DNA of 64,000 nt from Lachnospiraceae bacterium (GCA_910574965.1 CAJTDB010000003.1:186001-250000); one strand, 5' to 3'; counted from the first letter of the stretch, positions 26,313 through 35,437 are shown. Notes: generated by a model not told the origin, from the letters alone. Program-made: numbers and translations.

Positions 26313-29222
26313 CTATCTTGGCACCTCTACCATTGTATAGGCCTCTACGATGTCCAGCTCCTGGATGTCGTTGAATTTTTCAAACACCAGACCGCATTCG
26401 TATCCGGCCTTTACTTCTTTTACATCGTCCTTAAACCGCTTCAGAGAAGCCAGCTCGCCTTCGTAGATCTGCTTTCCTTCTCTGGAAATACGGATTTTGC
26501 TGTTTCTCTGGAAAATACCGTCCAGCACATAAGAACCGGCAATATTTCCCACACCGGATGCTTTGAAAATCTGACGAATCTCCGCATGACCGGTCACTTT
26601 CTCTTCAAATATCGGATCCAGCATACCCTTCATGGCACGCTCCACATCCTCGATGGCATCGTAAATCACCCGGTACAGTCTTAAATCCACTTTCTCACGG
26701 TCTGCTGTATCTTTCGCTGCCGCATCCGGCTTCACATTGAAACCGATGATGATGGCTCTCGATGCACTGGCCAGCGTAACGTCAGACTCATTGACCGCAC
26801 CTGCACCGCTGTGAATACATTTGACCACAACTTCCTCATTGGAAAGCTTCAGAAGGGACTGTTTCACCGCCTCCACGCTTCCTGCCACGTCTGCTTTAAT
26901 AATTAAGTTCAGCTCTTTCAGATTGCCGGTCTGGATCTGAGAATACAGATCGTCCAGGGACATCTTAAGCTTCGTGTCCTCCAGCATCTTCTCTCTGCTC
27001 TCTTTGATAAAGGTTTCTGCAAAATTCCTTGCTTCTTTATCCGTAGTCGGAGAGACGAAGATCTCACCCGCCATAGGCACATCGTTCAGGCCGAGGATCT
27101 CCACCGGCATAGAAGGTCCTGCCTCCTTGACCCGGCGTCCTTTATCGTCCATCATCGCACGTACTTTACCGTAAGAAGCCCCTGCTGCGATAAAGTCACC
27201 CACATGCAGCGTTCCTTTCTGTACAAGCACCGTTGCAACCGGGCCTTTTCCTTTATCAAGCTCCGCCTCGATGACAAGACCTCTTGCCTGGCGTGCCGGA
27301 TTTGCTTTCAGCTCCAGTACATCCGCCGTCAAAAGAACCATTTCCAAAAGCTCGTCGATACCTTCTCTGGATTTCGCAGACACGGGCACACATATGGTGC
27401 TTCCGCCCCAGTCGTCCGAGATCAGGCCGTATTCCGTCAGCTCCTGTTTAACCTTATCCACATTGGCACCCGGCTTGTCGATCTTATTGATGGCAACCAC
27501 AATCTCCACGTCTGCCGCTTTGGCATGATTGATCGCTTCCACAGTTTGCGGCTTCACACCGTCATCTGCAGCGACGACCAGAATGGCAATATCCGTGGAA
27601 CTGGCACCACGCATACGCATAGCTGTAAATGCCTCATGACCCGGCGTATCCAAAAATGTGATGTCTCTTCCTCCCGCCGTCACCATATAAGCACCGATAT
27701 GCTGAGTAATACCGCCTGCCTCTTTGTCAGTCACATTGGTGTGGCGAATCGCATCCAGAAGAGACGTCTTTCCATGGTCTACATGACCCATGACGCACAC
27801 TACCGGCGCTCTCGAAGCAAGCGTATCTTCCGGATCTTCCTGATCCTCCAGCATCTTGCCGATTACATCTTCCTTGACTTCCGGTTCCGGATCAAAGTTG
27901 TATTCTAATGCGATTTCTCCTGCTGACTCAAAGTCAAGCTCCGAGTTCACGGTCAGCATCTTTCCTGCCAGGAACAGCTTCTTGATGATGACCGAGGGCT
28001 GAATCTTCATGCGCTCTGCCAGATCGGAGATGCTGATACTCTCCGGCAGCGGAAGTTTCTTCGGCTCTAAGTCCTCCTTGCGCGCCGCAGGCTTCGTCTC
28101 CGGCCTTATGAACCGGCCCGGCTTGTTTTTCAGCTTGCTGATATCCGCATCCTTATACTGCTTTTCCTGCTTCTGATGATTGCGGTTATCGTACCTTCTG
28201 TTCTCCGGCTTCGTCTCTACAGGCGTCTCAAAAGCCTTGTTCATCTGGCGTCCAAGCGTGTTCCTTCCGCCCTGTGCTCCCCGGTTATCCGGACGGCCTC
28301 CCTGCTGAGGACGGTCAAAACGTCCGCGGTTTCCGTATCCGCCCTGACCCTGACGATCACCGGACGGCCTTCCATCCTGGCGGTTCCCCTGGGGACGATC
28401 CCCGCGGTTATAGTTTGGACGATCCCCGCCGTTATGATTCCTGTTATATCCCGGCCGGTCACCCGGTCTTCCATCCTGACGGTTCCCCTGAGGACGGTCG
28501 CCGCGGTTGTAACCCGGACGGTCACCGGAGGGCCTTGCGTCCTGACGATTCCCCTGGGGACGGTCTCCGCGGTTATAACCTTGGCGATTCCCGCCGTTTC
28601 TTCCGTCCTGGCGGTTCCCTCCGCTTCTCCCATCGGTACGGCGTTCTCCGTAGTTTCGGTTCCCGCCTTCCTGGCTGCGAGGCTGCGGACGGTTCTCCGC
28701 ACCGGTCTCCGGCCTTCTGCCTTCCGGTCTTGTCTCACTTCTCGTCTCCGGCTTTGCTTCCGGCCTGCTCTGAGGATGTGCTTCCGCCGCAGGTGCCGGT
28801 GTTTTCAGCGTCGCCGGGCGAACTTGCGGCTTTCCTTCCGGCTTTGCGGGCGCTTTCCCCTCCGTTCTTGCTGCCTGCTCCCGCCTTGGCGGACGGTCGC
28901 CCTGGGGCTTTTTCGCCGGCGTTCTGCGTTCCGGACTCTTCTTATCCCGGCTGTTCTCCGGGTTATGCACTACGATGAACTTTTTCTTCTTCGGAGCCTG
29001 CTTTGGTTCTTGTGCCGGCGTAGATGCCTGCTCCTGTGTCTCCTCTTTTGCCGGCCTGCTTTCCCCAAGCTTTTCCCGCACCATCGATGCCTGATTCTCT
29101 TCCAGTGTTGCCATATGTGTTGTCACCTCAATATTTTTCTCTGCCAGTACGGCCATTACCTCTTTGCTCGTTTTGTTCAGTTCCTTTGCAAGTTCATATA
29201 CCCGTATATTTTTATTCGACAT
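26313..29222 (-). CDS. infB: Translation initiation factor IF-2
   Basis: 969 aa GTPase that brings fMet-tRNA to the 30S subunit. An N-terminal IF2N helix ([16 protein letters not shown]) is followed by about 350 residues of low-complexity Arg/Gly/Asn/Pro/Gln sequence, a second IF2N motif, then the G domain with [22 protein letters not shown] and NKIDK, and domains II-IV. The start at 29222 is preferred over 29237 because GGAGG lies 8 bases before it. The disordered N-terminal region is unusually long and Arg-rich and contains repeats of about 14 residues. Confidence 0.96.
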   Translation of the reverse strand: MSNKNIRVYELAKELNKTSKEVMAVLAEKNIEVTTHMATLEENQASMVREKLGESRPAKEETQEQASTPAQEPKQAPKKKKFIVVHNPENSRDKKSPERRTPAKKPQGDRPPRREQAARTEGKAPAKPEGKPQVRPATLKTPAPAAEAHPQSRPEAKPETRSETRPEGRRPETGAENRPQPRSQEGGNRNYGERRTDGRSGGNRQDGRNGGNRQGYNRGDRPQGNRQDARPSGDRPGYNRGDRPQGNRQDGRPGDRPGYNRNHNGGDRPNYNRGDRPQGNRQDGRPSGDRQGQGGYGNRGRFDRPQQGGRPDNRGAQGGRNTLGRQMNKAFETPVETKPENRRYDNRNHQKQEKQYKDADISKLKNKPGRFIRPETKPAARKEDLEPKKLPLPESISISDLAERMKIQPSVIIKKLFLAGKMLTVNSELDFESAGEIALEYNFDPEPEVKEDVIGKMLEDQEDPEDTLASRAPVVCVMGHVDHGKTSLLDAIRHTNVTDKEAGGITQHIGAYMVTAGGRDITFLDTPGHEAFTAMRMRGASSTDIAILVVAADDGVKPQTVEAINHAKAADVEIVVAINKIDKPGANVDKVKQELTEYGLISDDWGGSTICVPVSAKSREGIDELLEMVLLTADVLELKANPARQARGLVIEAELDKGKGPVATVLVQKGTLHVGDFIAAGASYGKVRAMMDDKGRRVKEAGPSMPVEILGLNDVPMAGEIFVSPTTDKEARNFAETFIKESREKMLEDTKLKMSLDDLYSQIQTGNLKELNLIIKADVAGSVEAVKQSLLKLSNEEVVVKCIHSGAGAVNESDVTLASASRAIIIGFNVKPDAAAKDTADREKVDLRLYRVIYDAIEDVERAMKGMLDPIFEEKVTGHAEIRQIFKASGVGNIAGSYVLDGIFQRNSKIRISREGKQIYEGELASLKRFKDDVKEVKAGYECGLVFEKFNDIQELDIVEAYTMVEVPR
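28360..28640. repeat. Degenerate repeat encoding [14 protein letters not shown]-like units in infB
   Basis: The coding sequence repeats segments such as [13 protein letters not shown] and [12 protein letters not shown] at least four times within the disordered N-terminal part of IF-2. Unit length varies from about 14 to 20 residues. Confidence 0.7.
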
Positions 29223-29550
29223 ACTTACTACCTCCAATCCCTGTCTTTGCTTCCAGTTCCCGGATCACCGCATCCGCCAGTCCTTCATCTATGATGGCTG
29301 CCGATACTCTTGCCTCTTTCCCGCAGGCGGATCCCAGTTCTTCCCTGCTTCCAAAGAAATGCAGCGGCACTTTGTAGTAAGTACACATGTTGCGAAAATT
29401 TTTCTTAGAAGTCTCCGAGGCATCTTCTGATACGAGCACCAGCTTTGCCCTGTGCTGTCTCACGGACTTTTCCACGCAAAATTCTCCGCTTACGACCCTG
29501 CCCGCTCTCGTGGCCAGGCCAAGATAAGACAGAACTTTATTTCTCTGCAA
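29212..29550 (-). CDS. L7Ae/L30e-like ribosomal protein (YlxQ)
   Basis: 112 aa with the L7Ae fold: [20 protein letters not shown], then [17 protein letters not shown] and [12 protein letters not shown]. YlxQ binds kink-turn RNA; its exact role is unknown. The TTG start at 29550 is chosen because AAAGGAG lies 10 bases upstream inside the ylxR 3' end, and family members begin at this residue. A longer frame reaches 29580. It overlaps ylxR by 14 bp and infB by 11 bp. Confidence 0.82.
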   Translation of the reverse strand: MQRNKVLSYLGLATRAGRVVSGEFCVEKSVRQHRAKLVLVSEDASETSKKNFRNMCTYYKVPLHFFGSREELGSACGKEARVSAAIIDEGLADAVIRELEAKTGIGGSKYVE

Positions 29551-29815
29551 GCTTTTCGATCTCCTTTTCCAGACTCTCATAGACTTCCGCCGGAATCGGC
29601 ACCTTCAGCGCCCGTTCCAGCCCTTTTGACTTCACTGCCCTTTTCAGGCAGTCTGTATTTCCGCACAAATATGCGCCTCTTCCATTCTTTCTGCCAGTGG
29701 CATCCAGGAAGATCTCATTTTCCGTTGTACGGAGGATCCGGAACAGTTCCCGCTTGTTCTTCATCTCTCCGCACCCGATGCACTGACGCATCGGTATCTT
29801 TTTCACTGTTCCCAC
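29537..29815 (-). CDS. YlxR family RNA-binding protein (DUF448)
   Basis: 92 aa. The signature MRQCIGCGEMKNKRELFRI is followed by GRKNGRGAYLCGNTDCLKRA. YlxR has been linked to nucleoid association and RNase P binding in other Firmicutes. The start is GTG with AGGAAG upstream. It is located between nusA and ylxQ as in B. subtilis. Confidence 0.9.
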   Translation of the reverse strand: MGTVKKIPMRQCIGCGEMKNKRELFRILRTTENEIFLDATGRKNGRGAYLCGNTDCLKRAVKSKGLERALKVPIPAEVYESLEKEIEKLAEK

Positions 29816-29826
29816 GCTGTCACTTC

Positions 29827-31071
29827 CTATTCATCTGCCCCGTCAGACTCATCCTTTGGCTCTTCTTCCTCATAGGCTTCGCTCTCCGGCTCCTCTTCGT
29901 CATACACATCGCTGTCATATGCCGATTCCTCATACTCGCCGTATTCTTCTTCATATGCGGACTCGTCATATTCTTCGCCGTACTCTTCTTCGTCCTCATC
30001 CTCATCATAAAAGCCTTCGTAGAAATTCTCAATTTCGTTTGCCTGGCTCTCGCTCTTGATGTCGATCTTAAAGCCGGTCAGTTTTGCCGCCAAACGGGCA
30101 TTTTGTCCTCCCTGGCCGATGGCAAGGGAAAGCTGATAATCGGGAACGACGACTTTTGCCGTCTTCTCTTCCGGATCCGCCAAGACAACGACTACCTTTG
30201 CCGGACTTAACGCATTCTCAATCAGAAGCGCCGGATTCTCATTCCAGTTGATAATATCAATCTTCTCGCCTTTTAACTCGCTGACAATCGCATTGACTCT
30301 GGCACCGTTTACACCTACACAGGAACCCACCGGATCTACCTGATCCACATTGGACCAGACCGCAATCTTAGTCCTGGAACCGGCCTCTCTGGCAATGCTC
30401 TTGATCTCCACAGTACCGTCCCTCACCTCCGCAACTTCGGATTCGAACAGACGTTTTACCAGTTCCGGATGCGTTCTCGACACCAGGATCCGCGGTCCTT
30501 TGGTTGTATCTTTGACTTCGAGGATATACACTTTAATACGTTCTGTAGGTACGTAAACTTCCCCTTTTGAGATCTCGCTCTCGTTCAGGATTGCATCTAC
30601 TTTTCCAAGATTTACGCTTACGTTCCGGCCCATGTACCTTTGTACTACACCGGTAACCACGTCTTTCGCCTTACTGTAATACTGGTTGAACAGTACTTTG
30701 CGCTCCTCTTCCCGGATCTTCTGCAGAATGACGTTTCTGGCATTCTGTGTCGTAATCCGCCCAAATTCCTTTGATTTTACTTCCTCCTGCACGATATCGC
30801 CTAACTCGTATTTGCTGTCAATCAGCTTCGCTGCTGCAAGGCTGATCTCAGTCACGTCGTTTTCCGGCTCCTCGACTACCGTTTTTTCCACATAAACATG
30901 GAAATCGCAGGTTTCTTTATCGATGGTCACGCGGAAATTATCCGTATCTTTGCCAAAATGTCCTTTGCATGCAGTTATCAGGGAATTTTCAATGGCATCC
31001 AGCATTACATCTTTGTTGATGTCTTTTTCTTTTTCCAAAATATCCAGTGCCATTTTTAATTCAGTGTTCAT
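29827..31071 (-). CDS. nusA: Transcription termination/antitermination factor NusA
   Basis: 414 aa. It has the N-terminal RNAP-binding domain, S1 domain (YEVKDTTKGP-type region with GEVYVPTERIKV), and KH1/KH2 domains (DPVGSCVGVNGARVNAI, AIGQGGQNARLAAKLTGF). The core ends near residue 345. An extra tail of about 65 residues made mostly of Glu, Asp, Tyr and Ser follows, unlike the compact B. subtilis protein (371 aa). The tail may be disordered and might modulate RNA or RNAP contacts; that is inference. It follows rimP by 17 bp. Confidence 0.95.
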   Translation of the reverse strand: MNTELKMALDILEKEKDINKDVMLDAIENSLITACKGHFGKDTDNFRVTIDKETCDFHVYVEKTVVEEPENDVTEISLAAAKLIDSKYELGDIVQEEVKSKEFGRITTQNARNVILQKIREEERKVLFNQYYSKAKDVVTGVVQRYMGRNVSVNLGKVDAILNESEISKGEVYVPTERIKVYILEVKDTTKGPRILVSRTHPELVKRLFESEVAEVRDGTVEIKSIAREAGSRTKIAVWSNVDQVDPVGSCVGVNGARVNAIVSELKGEKIDIINWNENPALLIENALSPAKVVVVLADPEEKTAKVVVPDYQLSLAIGQGGQNARLAAKLTGFKIDIKSESQANEIENFYEGFYDEDEDEEEYGEEYDESAYEEEYGEYEESAYDSDVYDEEEPESEAYEEEEPKDESDGADE

Positions 31072-31088
31072 TTTCTGTCTTATCCTCC

Positions 31089-31556
31089 TTAAAAATCAAA
31101 TGCCAGGCGAATGAGGGCAATATTGGCCCGTTCAAGGACTAAGACGGCTCCGTCTTCAAATTCCAGCGTCACCGTTTCTTTGTCCCATTCTTTCAGGATT
31201 CCCGTAAACTCCTTCTGTCTGTCAACTGCCCGAAACAGTTTTACTTCCACAGACTCCCCCTGACTCCTGATAAAATCCTTTTCTTTCCTGAGAGGTCTTC
31301 CAAGCCCCGGCGAACTCACTTCCAGAATATAGCTTTCCTCAATGAAATTTTTTTCATCCAGCTTATCCGACAATGCACGGCTGACCGCCTCACAGTCATC
31401 AATGGTAATTCCTCCCGGCTTATCGATATATGCCCTCAAATACCAGGTCCCAGCCTCTTTCACGAACTCCACATCCACAAGCTCGAACTGATGTTCTTTC
31501 ATCATCGGCATCAGAAGCGCTTCTGTCTTCTCTTCATAACTTTCCCTTCTTGCCAA
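31089..31556 (-). CDS. rimP: Ribosome maturation factor RimP
   Basis: 155 aa. The family core has ELVDVEFVKEAGTWYLRAYIDKPGGITIDDC and LEVSSPGLGRPLRKEKDF. It is needed for 30S maturation. The TTG start at 31556 is chosen because AGGAGG lies 9 bases before it; a longer ATG frame to 31586 would read through the GCGGAACT hairpin tag and its own ribosome site. It is the first gene of the nine-gene operon down to ribF. Confidence 0.92.
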   Translation of the reverse strand: MARRESYEEKTEALLMPMMKEHQFELVDVEFVKEAGTWYLRAYIDKPGGITIDDCEAVSRALSDKLDEKNFIEESYILEVSSPGLGRPLRKEKDFIRSQGESVEVKLFRAVDRQKEFTGILKEWDKETVTLEFEDGAVLVLERANIALIRLAFDF

Positions 31557-31571
31557 GTACTCTGTCCTCCT

Positions 31572-31632
31572 ATTATAGTTCCGCATCTGCTGGAATCATG
31601 CGCCTTATCACTTCGGGCATGGTTCCCGCAGA
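31572..31632. repeat. GCGGAACT tag plus hairpin in the rimP leader
   Basis: AGTTCCGC at 31577-31584 next to a stem of TCTGCTGGAATCATGC (31586-31601) and GCATGGTTCCCGCAGA (31617-31632). On the minus strand the tag reads GCGGAACTATAATAGGAGG and leads into the rimP ribosome site. It shares the tag and position with the 103-bp elements but is shorter. Confidence 0.6.
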
Positions 31633-31637
31633 CATAT

Positions 31638-31670
31638 AAGAAGGAGTGGACTCATGCCCACCCCTTTCTT
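31638..31670 (-). promoter_or_regulatory. Leader hairpin upstream of rimP
   Basis: Arms AAGAAGGAGTGG (31638-31649) and CCACCCCTTTCTT (31658-31670) form a stem about 25 bases after the predicted transcription start. It lies in the 5' leader of the rimP-nusA operon and has no T run on the transcribed strand, so a regulatory or RNA-stability role is more likely than termination. Confidence 0.5.
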
Positions 31671-31695
31671 ATTGTTTGTTTATTAAGCTATTACC

Positions 31696-31723
31696 AGTAT
31701 AGCACATAATCCAATAAAAGCAA
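31696..31723 (-). promoter_or_regulatory. Promoter of the rimP-nusA-infB operon
   Basis: Minus strand TTGCTT, 16-bp spacer, TATACT, in an otherwise gene-free stretch. The leader to the rimP start would be about 130 bases and contains two hairpins. Confidence 0.65.
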
Positions 31724-31828
31724 GTGCTATTTTGGGATTTTCCGGATATTTTCTGCCTGTGTTCATGCATTTTCTTCCTCATATGGAAGAATCAGCCAAA
31801 CGCTGTCCCTCCGGTTATGTATAACCAG

Positions 31829-32587
31829 TTACCATTCGAGCTGAAAAGTAATCGGATAATGATCTGACAGTTTCACCGATCTGTCAACACACAGACCAGT
31901 GACCTTGTGTGTTTGTAAAAAAGCATAGCTGCTTTCCAGCAGAACATGGTCGATATAGGTACGATATTTCGTAGTATGCTCGCCCTGACATATATCTATA
32001 TAGCCCTCCGTGAGCAGCAGATAGTTCTGCCTGTTTACCGCAATCTCATTATCATTGGATTCTTTGATGTAATTTCCCGCGTTAAAATCTCCCAGCATTA
32101 ACGAATAATTTATTTCCGGATACCTCGCTAAATATTCACGGCATTCAAATGCATCATGTGCATGTACCGCCAATACTGCTATAGCTGTATCTCTGTTCGC
32201 AATCTGAAAAGATACATAACAATTATTATCTTTTTCCGTACCGGCAGCGGGATGGAGCAGTTCCTGTCCTTCCTTTTGTTTTTTTGTGAGAACAACGGTC
32301 ATCTTGAGCGCTTTGTCCGTTTTGATTTTATTGTACAAAATCACACAGTCCTTTTGGAATGCTTCCATAAATTTTTCAAACAACGGATGAGATTTCCAAT
32401 TCAGATTGGACACATACGGAATTTCCTGCAGCACGACTATGGCATGGTCTTTGGTATCTAGAAAGTTTCTGATGTGTGTAAAAATCTCTTCATATTTGGA
32501 ATCAGTAATCTCCAGAACCGGCTTCTTTCCAAAACGGTTTCCATACATAAACAGTCCCGTATTCCATGTCATAAAATTAGCGATCAT
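31829..32587 (-). CDS. Endonuclease/exonuclease/phosphatase (EEP) family protein
   Basis: 252 aa. It keeps the EEP metal-site motifs: TWNTG near the N-terminus, VVLQE (catalytic Glu), VHAHD, LGDFNAG, YIDHVLL and SDHYPI near the C-terminus. These enzymes hydrolyse phosphodiester or phosphomonoester bonds; the substrate cannot be told. There is no signal peptide. It is AT-richer than its surroundings and not part of the flanking operons. A second, distantly related EEP gene lies at 55324. Confidence 0.82.
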   Translation of the reverse strand: MIANFMTWNTGLFMYGNRFGKKPVLEITDSKYEEIFTHIRNFLDTKDHAIVVLQEIPYVSNLNWKSHPLFEKFMEAFQKDCVILYNKIKTDKALKMTVVLTKKQKEGQELLHPAAGTEKDNNCYVSFQIANRDTAIAVLAVHAHDAFECREYLARYPEINYSLMLGDFNAGNYIKESNDNEIAVNRQNYLLLTEGYIDICQGEHTTKYRTYIDHVLLESSYAFLQTHKVTGLCVDRSVKLSDHYPITFQLEW

Positions 32588-32623
32588 ATTCTGCCTCCTT
32601 TTGGTATTTGGTATATGATATAT

Positions 32624-33283
32624 TCATACACTTTCTTCCTCATACGGAAGAACCAGCCAGTCGCCGCTCTCGGTAACACGGTAATATTTTCCCTGATCCG
32701 GATGGACCTTTATGATCGGGATGACCCCGCTGTCCAGGACCGTTCCATCAATAAAATAATGAGACTCGCCGTCATAATAGATATCATGAAAATGTCCGTC
32801 GCCGGAGATCTCTGCAGTCCCCACATGGCCTGCGACAATCTTCCAGTCACCATAAAATTTCCCCGTCTGTGCCGGATATTTCCATAAGAAATCATCTGGT
32901 CCGGTCCCTATTTCCCACAGATCCTCTGCTTCCTCATCGATGCCTGCATGAACAAAAATCGTATTGTCTTCCACATGATAGAGGGGCAGTTCCTCCATCC
33001 ACCGAAGATACGCATCCGGCTTTCCCCGGCCTGCGTATCTGGTAATGGGCCATTCCCCGCTTAAAGCCATCTCCTCATGGTTTCCCATAAGTGCGGTCAC
33101 TTTTTCCGAACCATACTTTCTTTGAAGCCCCATGATCCGATCCAGTACGCCATAGCTGTCCGGACCATGGATATAATCTCCCAGAAGAATCAGCCGGTTA
33201 TCACCGGACAGATCCACCAGCGACAGTGCATGGTTAAATTCTTCCAGACATCCGTGAATGTCACTCATTGCATAGATATACAT
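32624..33283 (-). CDS. Calcineurin-like metallophosphatase, PP2A/ApaH type
   Basis: 219 aa. Metal-binding motifs are MSDIHGCLEE, LGDYIHGPDS (where GDxxDRG is usual, so the RG pair is altered), LMGNHEEM, FVHAGID and VAGHVGT. The family covers Ser/Thr protein phosphatases and diadenosine tetraphosphatases. It lies 36 bp upstream of the EEP gene. The altered GDYIHGP is seen in some stand-alone bacterial phosphatases. Confidence 0.82.
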   Translation of the reverse strand: MYIYAMSDIHGCLEEFNHALSLVDLSGDNRLILLGDYIHGPDSYGVLDRIMGLQRKYGSEKVTALMGNHEEMALSGEWPITRYAGRGKPDAYLRWMEELPLYHVEDNTIFVHAGIDEEAEDLWEIGTGPDDFLWKYPAQTGKFYGDWKIVAGHVGTAEISGDGHFHDIYYDGESHYFIDGTVLDSGVIPIIKVHPDQGKYYRVTESGDWLVLPYEEESV

Positions 33284-33357
33284 ATTTCAGCCCATTAAAA
33301 GCACCTGAATGCTCTCTTTCATCCGTCATTTTTATCATTTCACAGCTCCCGCTTTTA

Positions 33358-33864
33358 CTACCGGCGCTTTTTCCAGTCCACAAGAAGATCCCGAATGGTC
33401 TGAAGCACTTCTGAATCCTTATCCAGAAGGATCATCTCTACCAGCAGCTTCACCAGTTCCGGTGCTTCCACACTTTCTGACTGCAGTTCTGACCGGACCG
33501 CAAGTGCTGCTTTCTTCAGCTCCTCCAGATAATTGATCTGCAAAAGAAGCACCAGATAGCGTGTCTGAAGAATCTGAAGCTCCGGCAGATCTTCCAATAT
33601 CTTTTCCCTTACCTTTTCTAAACTCTTAGCACTCTCTTCATTGTATTTGGCCTGGAAATTGGTAATATCAGGAGCGTCCTTGATCCGTTCCACTTCTCCG
33701 ATCCGATCCCGGACCGATTTCCAGTCTTTTACCTTTTCGGCCGCCTGTATTTCCCTGACCAGCACCGCAGACCGGGACAGATCCTGAGACGGATCATATC
33801 TCTTGATCTGATACTCCAAAGAAACATGCCTCCAGTTGCAGCGAAAGTTGAGCATTTTCTCCAT
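33358..33864 (-). CDS. Hypothetical helical protein, 168 aa
   Basis: Not recognised. After a short N-terminal strand region (FRCNWRHVSLEYQI) the sequence is strongly helical and charged, with likely coiled coils (NEESAKSLEKVREKILEDL, LQINYLEELKKAALAVRSEL). No signal or membrane segment. The ribosome site AGGAGG is strong. It lies 34 bp after the 142-aa gene, so both are probably one operon from the promoter at 34356-34384. Confidence 0.65.
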   Translation of the reverse strand: MEKMLNFRCNWRHVSLEYQIKRYDPSQDLSRSAVLVREIQAAEKVKDWKSVRDRIGEVERIKDAPDITNFQAKYNEESAKSLEKVREKILEDLPELQILQTRYLVLLLQINYLEELKKAALAVRSELQSESVEAPELVKLLVEMILLDKDSEVLQTIRDLLVDWKKRR

Positions 33865-33898
33865 GGCTTTTACCTCCTGTCATACTATGGCATAAGCA

Positions 33899-34327
33899 TC
33901 ACCGCACTTCTGTCTGCTGACATACGTACACGATCTCATCTTCCCGATCCGTCCCTAATTTTCCATACAGAACTGATCTTTCTACATTTCCGTTATCGCG
34001 GATGAAAAGGTTAAAAATCTGTAGCATACTCTTTATAATCCCATCAAGAAACGAATCATCCGGCACCAGCGCTACAACACTGTCATGCAGCCGGTATTTC
34101 TCATGCAAAGGATCGTTGGAAATTCCATACTCTACTATGGAGTGCTGATTAAGCATTCCCGGAATGGTTTCTTTCAGGCAGGTTACATTTTCCAGAACAG
34201 CGGACTGCAGATTACCAGGTTCTGCCATCGTACAGCAGATGATATAATCCCCTGCCAACAATGCTTTTTTGACTGCCTCTGCTTCGCTATCAATCAAGTC
34301 TTCTGCTCTTAACAACAGTTTGCTCAT
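33899..34327 (-). CDS. Hypothetical protein, 142 aa
   Basis: Not recognised. It looks like a mixed alpha/beta cytosolic protein, with LLLRAEDLIDSEAEAVKKALL at the N-terminus, DYIICCTMAE, DSVVALVPDD and a C-terminal EDEIVYVCQQ. A very good promoter lies just upstream and GAGGAGG precedes the start. With the 168-aa gene it forms a two-gene orphan unit. Confidence 0.65.
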   Translation of the reverse strand: MSKLLLRAEDLIDSEAEAVKKALLAGDYIICCTMAEPGNLQSAVLENVTCLKETIPGMLNQHSIVEYGISNDPLHEKYRLHDSVVALVPDDSFLDGIIKSMLQIFNLFIRDNGNVERSVLYGKLGTDREDEIVYVCQQTEVR

Positions 34328-34355
34328 CGCCTCTTATCCCTCCTCTATGTCAGAA

Positions 34356-34384
34356 ATTATATTATACTTTATTATGTTTGTCAA
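34356..34384 (-). promoter_or_regulatory. Consensus sigma-A promoter for the 142/168-aa gene pair
   Basis: Minus strand TTGACA, 17-bp spacer, TATAAT: both hexamers match consensus exactly. It sits in a strongly AT-rich intergenic region; apart from this promoter nothing is recognised between 34328 and 34513. Confidence 0.8.
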
Positions 34385-34513
34385 TACAAAATACATACTT
34401 TATCAATTATTTATTATTTTAAAAAAACAGTTTCGTCTTTCCAAATACCCCTGTATACAAGAACGCCAAAAGTGCTGTCCCAAATCTCCGCCCATCTGCT
34501 GCAGTCCGTCAAA

Positions 34514-35239
34514 TCAGAACTGCCGTTCCCTTCTGCTCTTCACATAGACCGCCTCTCCCGTCTCCACACACCAGGCAGCCAGATGCCCGCCGAACACCGC
34601 GCCGCAGTCCACTGCAATATGCCCGTTCTCCCGATAGATAAGAGGCTGACGGTCCGGACGGATGGTCATCGTTGGCGTATGCCCGGTGACAATCGTCTTC
34701 CTTTTGTCTGCATAATACCGCCTTTTGTAATCCGTCCGCTCGAAGATCAGATCGCTGATGTCGTAGTCCTCCAACGCCTTCTCTTCCGCAAAATGCCCAA
34801 GGCCCGCATGAACCAGCACAAACTGCTCCTCCCCTTCCTGCAGCACTTCATAGAGCAGCGCTTCTCCCAGATACTCAAGAATCTCCTGCTGCTCTTCCCA
34901 GGAAATACCGCGAAACTGTTCTGCCGTCACTCTGCCGCCGTCCTGCATCCAATAGTAATAATGAAGCAGATCCTCCGACTTAAGCTCCTGACAAGTTTCC
35001 TCTGTAATCTCCACTGCCAGCTTTCTCAGTGCAAGCATGGCCATATAGTCATGATTTCCAACCATATAGGTCACATTCTCCCGCATCATCAGATCCTGCA
35101 TCACCCGAACAGGTTCCGGCCCCCGGTCCATGGCGTCTCCGAGAACGTAGAGTTCATCTCTTGGACCAAAATGGATCTTCTCCAGAAGCTCCATATATTC
35201 TTCATAGCAGCCATGAATGTCAGAAATGATATAGCGCAT
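34514..35239 (-). CDS. Ser/Thr protein phosphatase-type metallophosphatase
   Basis: 241 aa. Full PPP-family motif set: ISDIHGC, LGDAMDRGPEP, MVGNHDYM, LVHAGLG and TGHTPT, then AVDCGAVFGG. It is close to bacterial PP2A-like phosphatases such as PrpE and ApaH-like enzymes. The start at 35239 is set by AAAGGAG about 8 bases upstream. It is a single gene, followed by an AT-rich gap. Confidence 0.86.
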   Translation of the reverse strand: MRYIISDIHGCYEEYMELLEKIHFGPRDELYVLGDAMDRGPEPVRVMQDLMMRENVTYMVGNHDYMAMLALRKLAVEITEETCQELKSEDLLHYYYWMQDGGRVTAEQFRGISWEEQQEILEYLGEALLYEVLQEGEEQFVLVHAGLGHFAEEKALEDYDISDLIFERTDYKRRYYADKRKTIVTGHTPTMTIRPDRQPLIYRENGHIAVDCGAVFGGHLAAWCVETGEAVYVKSRRERQF

Positions 35240-35372
35240 AACTATCTCCTTTATCAAAGTTGTCTGTTTTGTTTGCAAGAACAAGAACGTATGTTTGTTT
35301 TGTACAGCAAAGTTCCATGAACCATTATTTTAACATAAAAATGTCTGTCTTTCTACTAACTGTTTCCGGTAG

Positions 35373-35420
35373 AAAAAGTCTGTCCCTGCCCGAATATATC
35401 CCGGCAGGGACAGACTTTTT
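35373..35420. terminator. Bidirectional terminator after the marR-ABC-HAD operon
   Basis: Perfect 18-bp inverted repeat AAAAAGTCTGTCCCTGCC / GGCAGGGACAGACTTTTT with a 12-base loop, T-rich on both strands. It closes the operon ending at 35438. Confidence 0.9.
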
Positions 35421-35437
35421 CCTATACGTTTCTTTTT

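Noticed and set aside
26313-29222. Large plus-strand open frames opposite infB (for example 28176-29294)
   Set aside because: They mirror the skewed codon use of the IF-2 repeats; no ribosome site and no family pattern.
23145-31586. tRNA genes or a small RNA within the translation operon
   Set aside because: No cloverleaf or T-loop pattern was found; the genes abut or overlap throughout.
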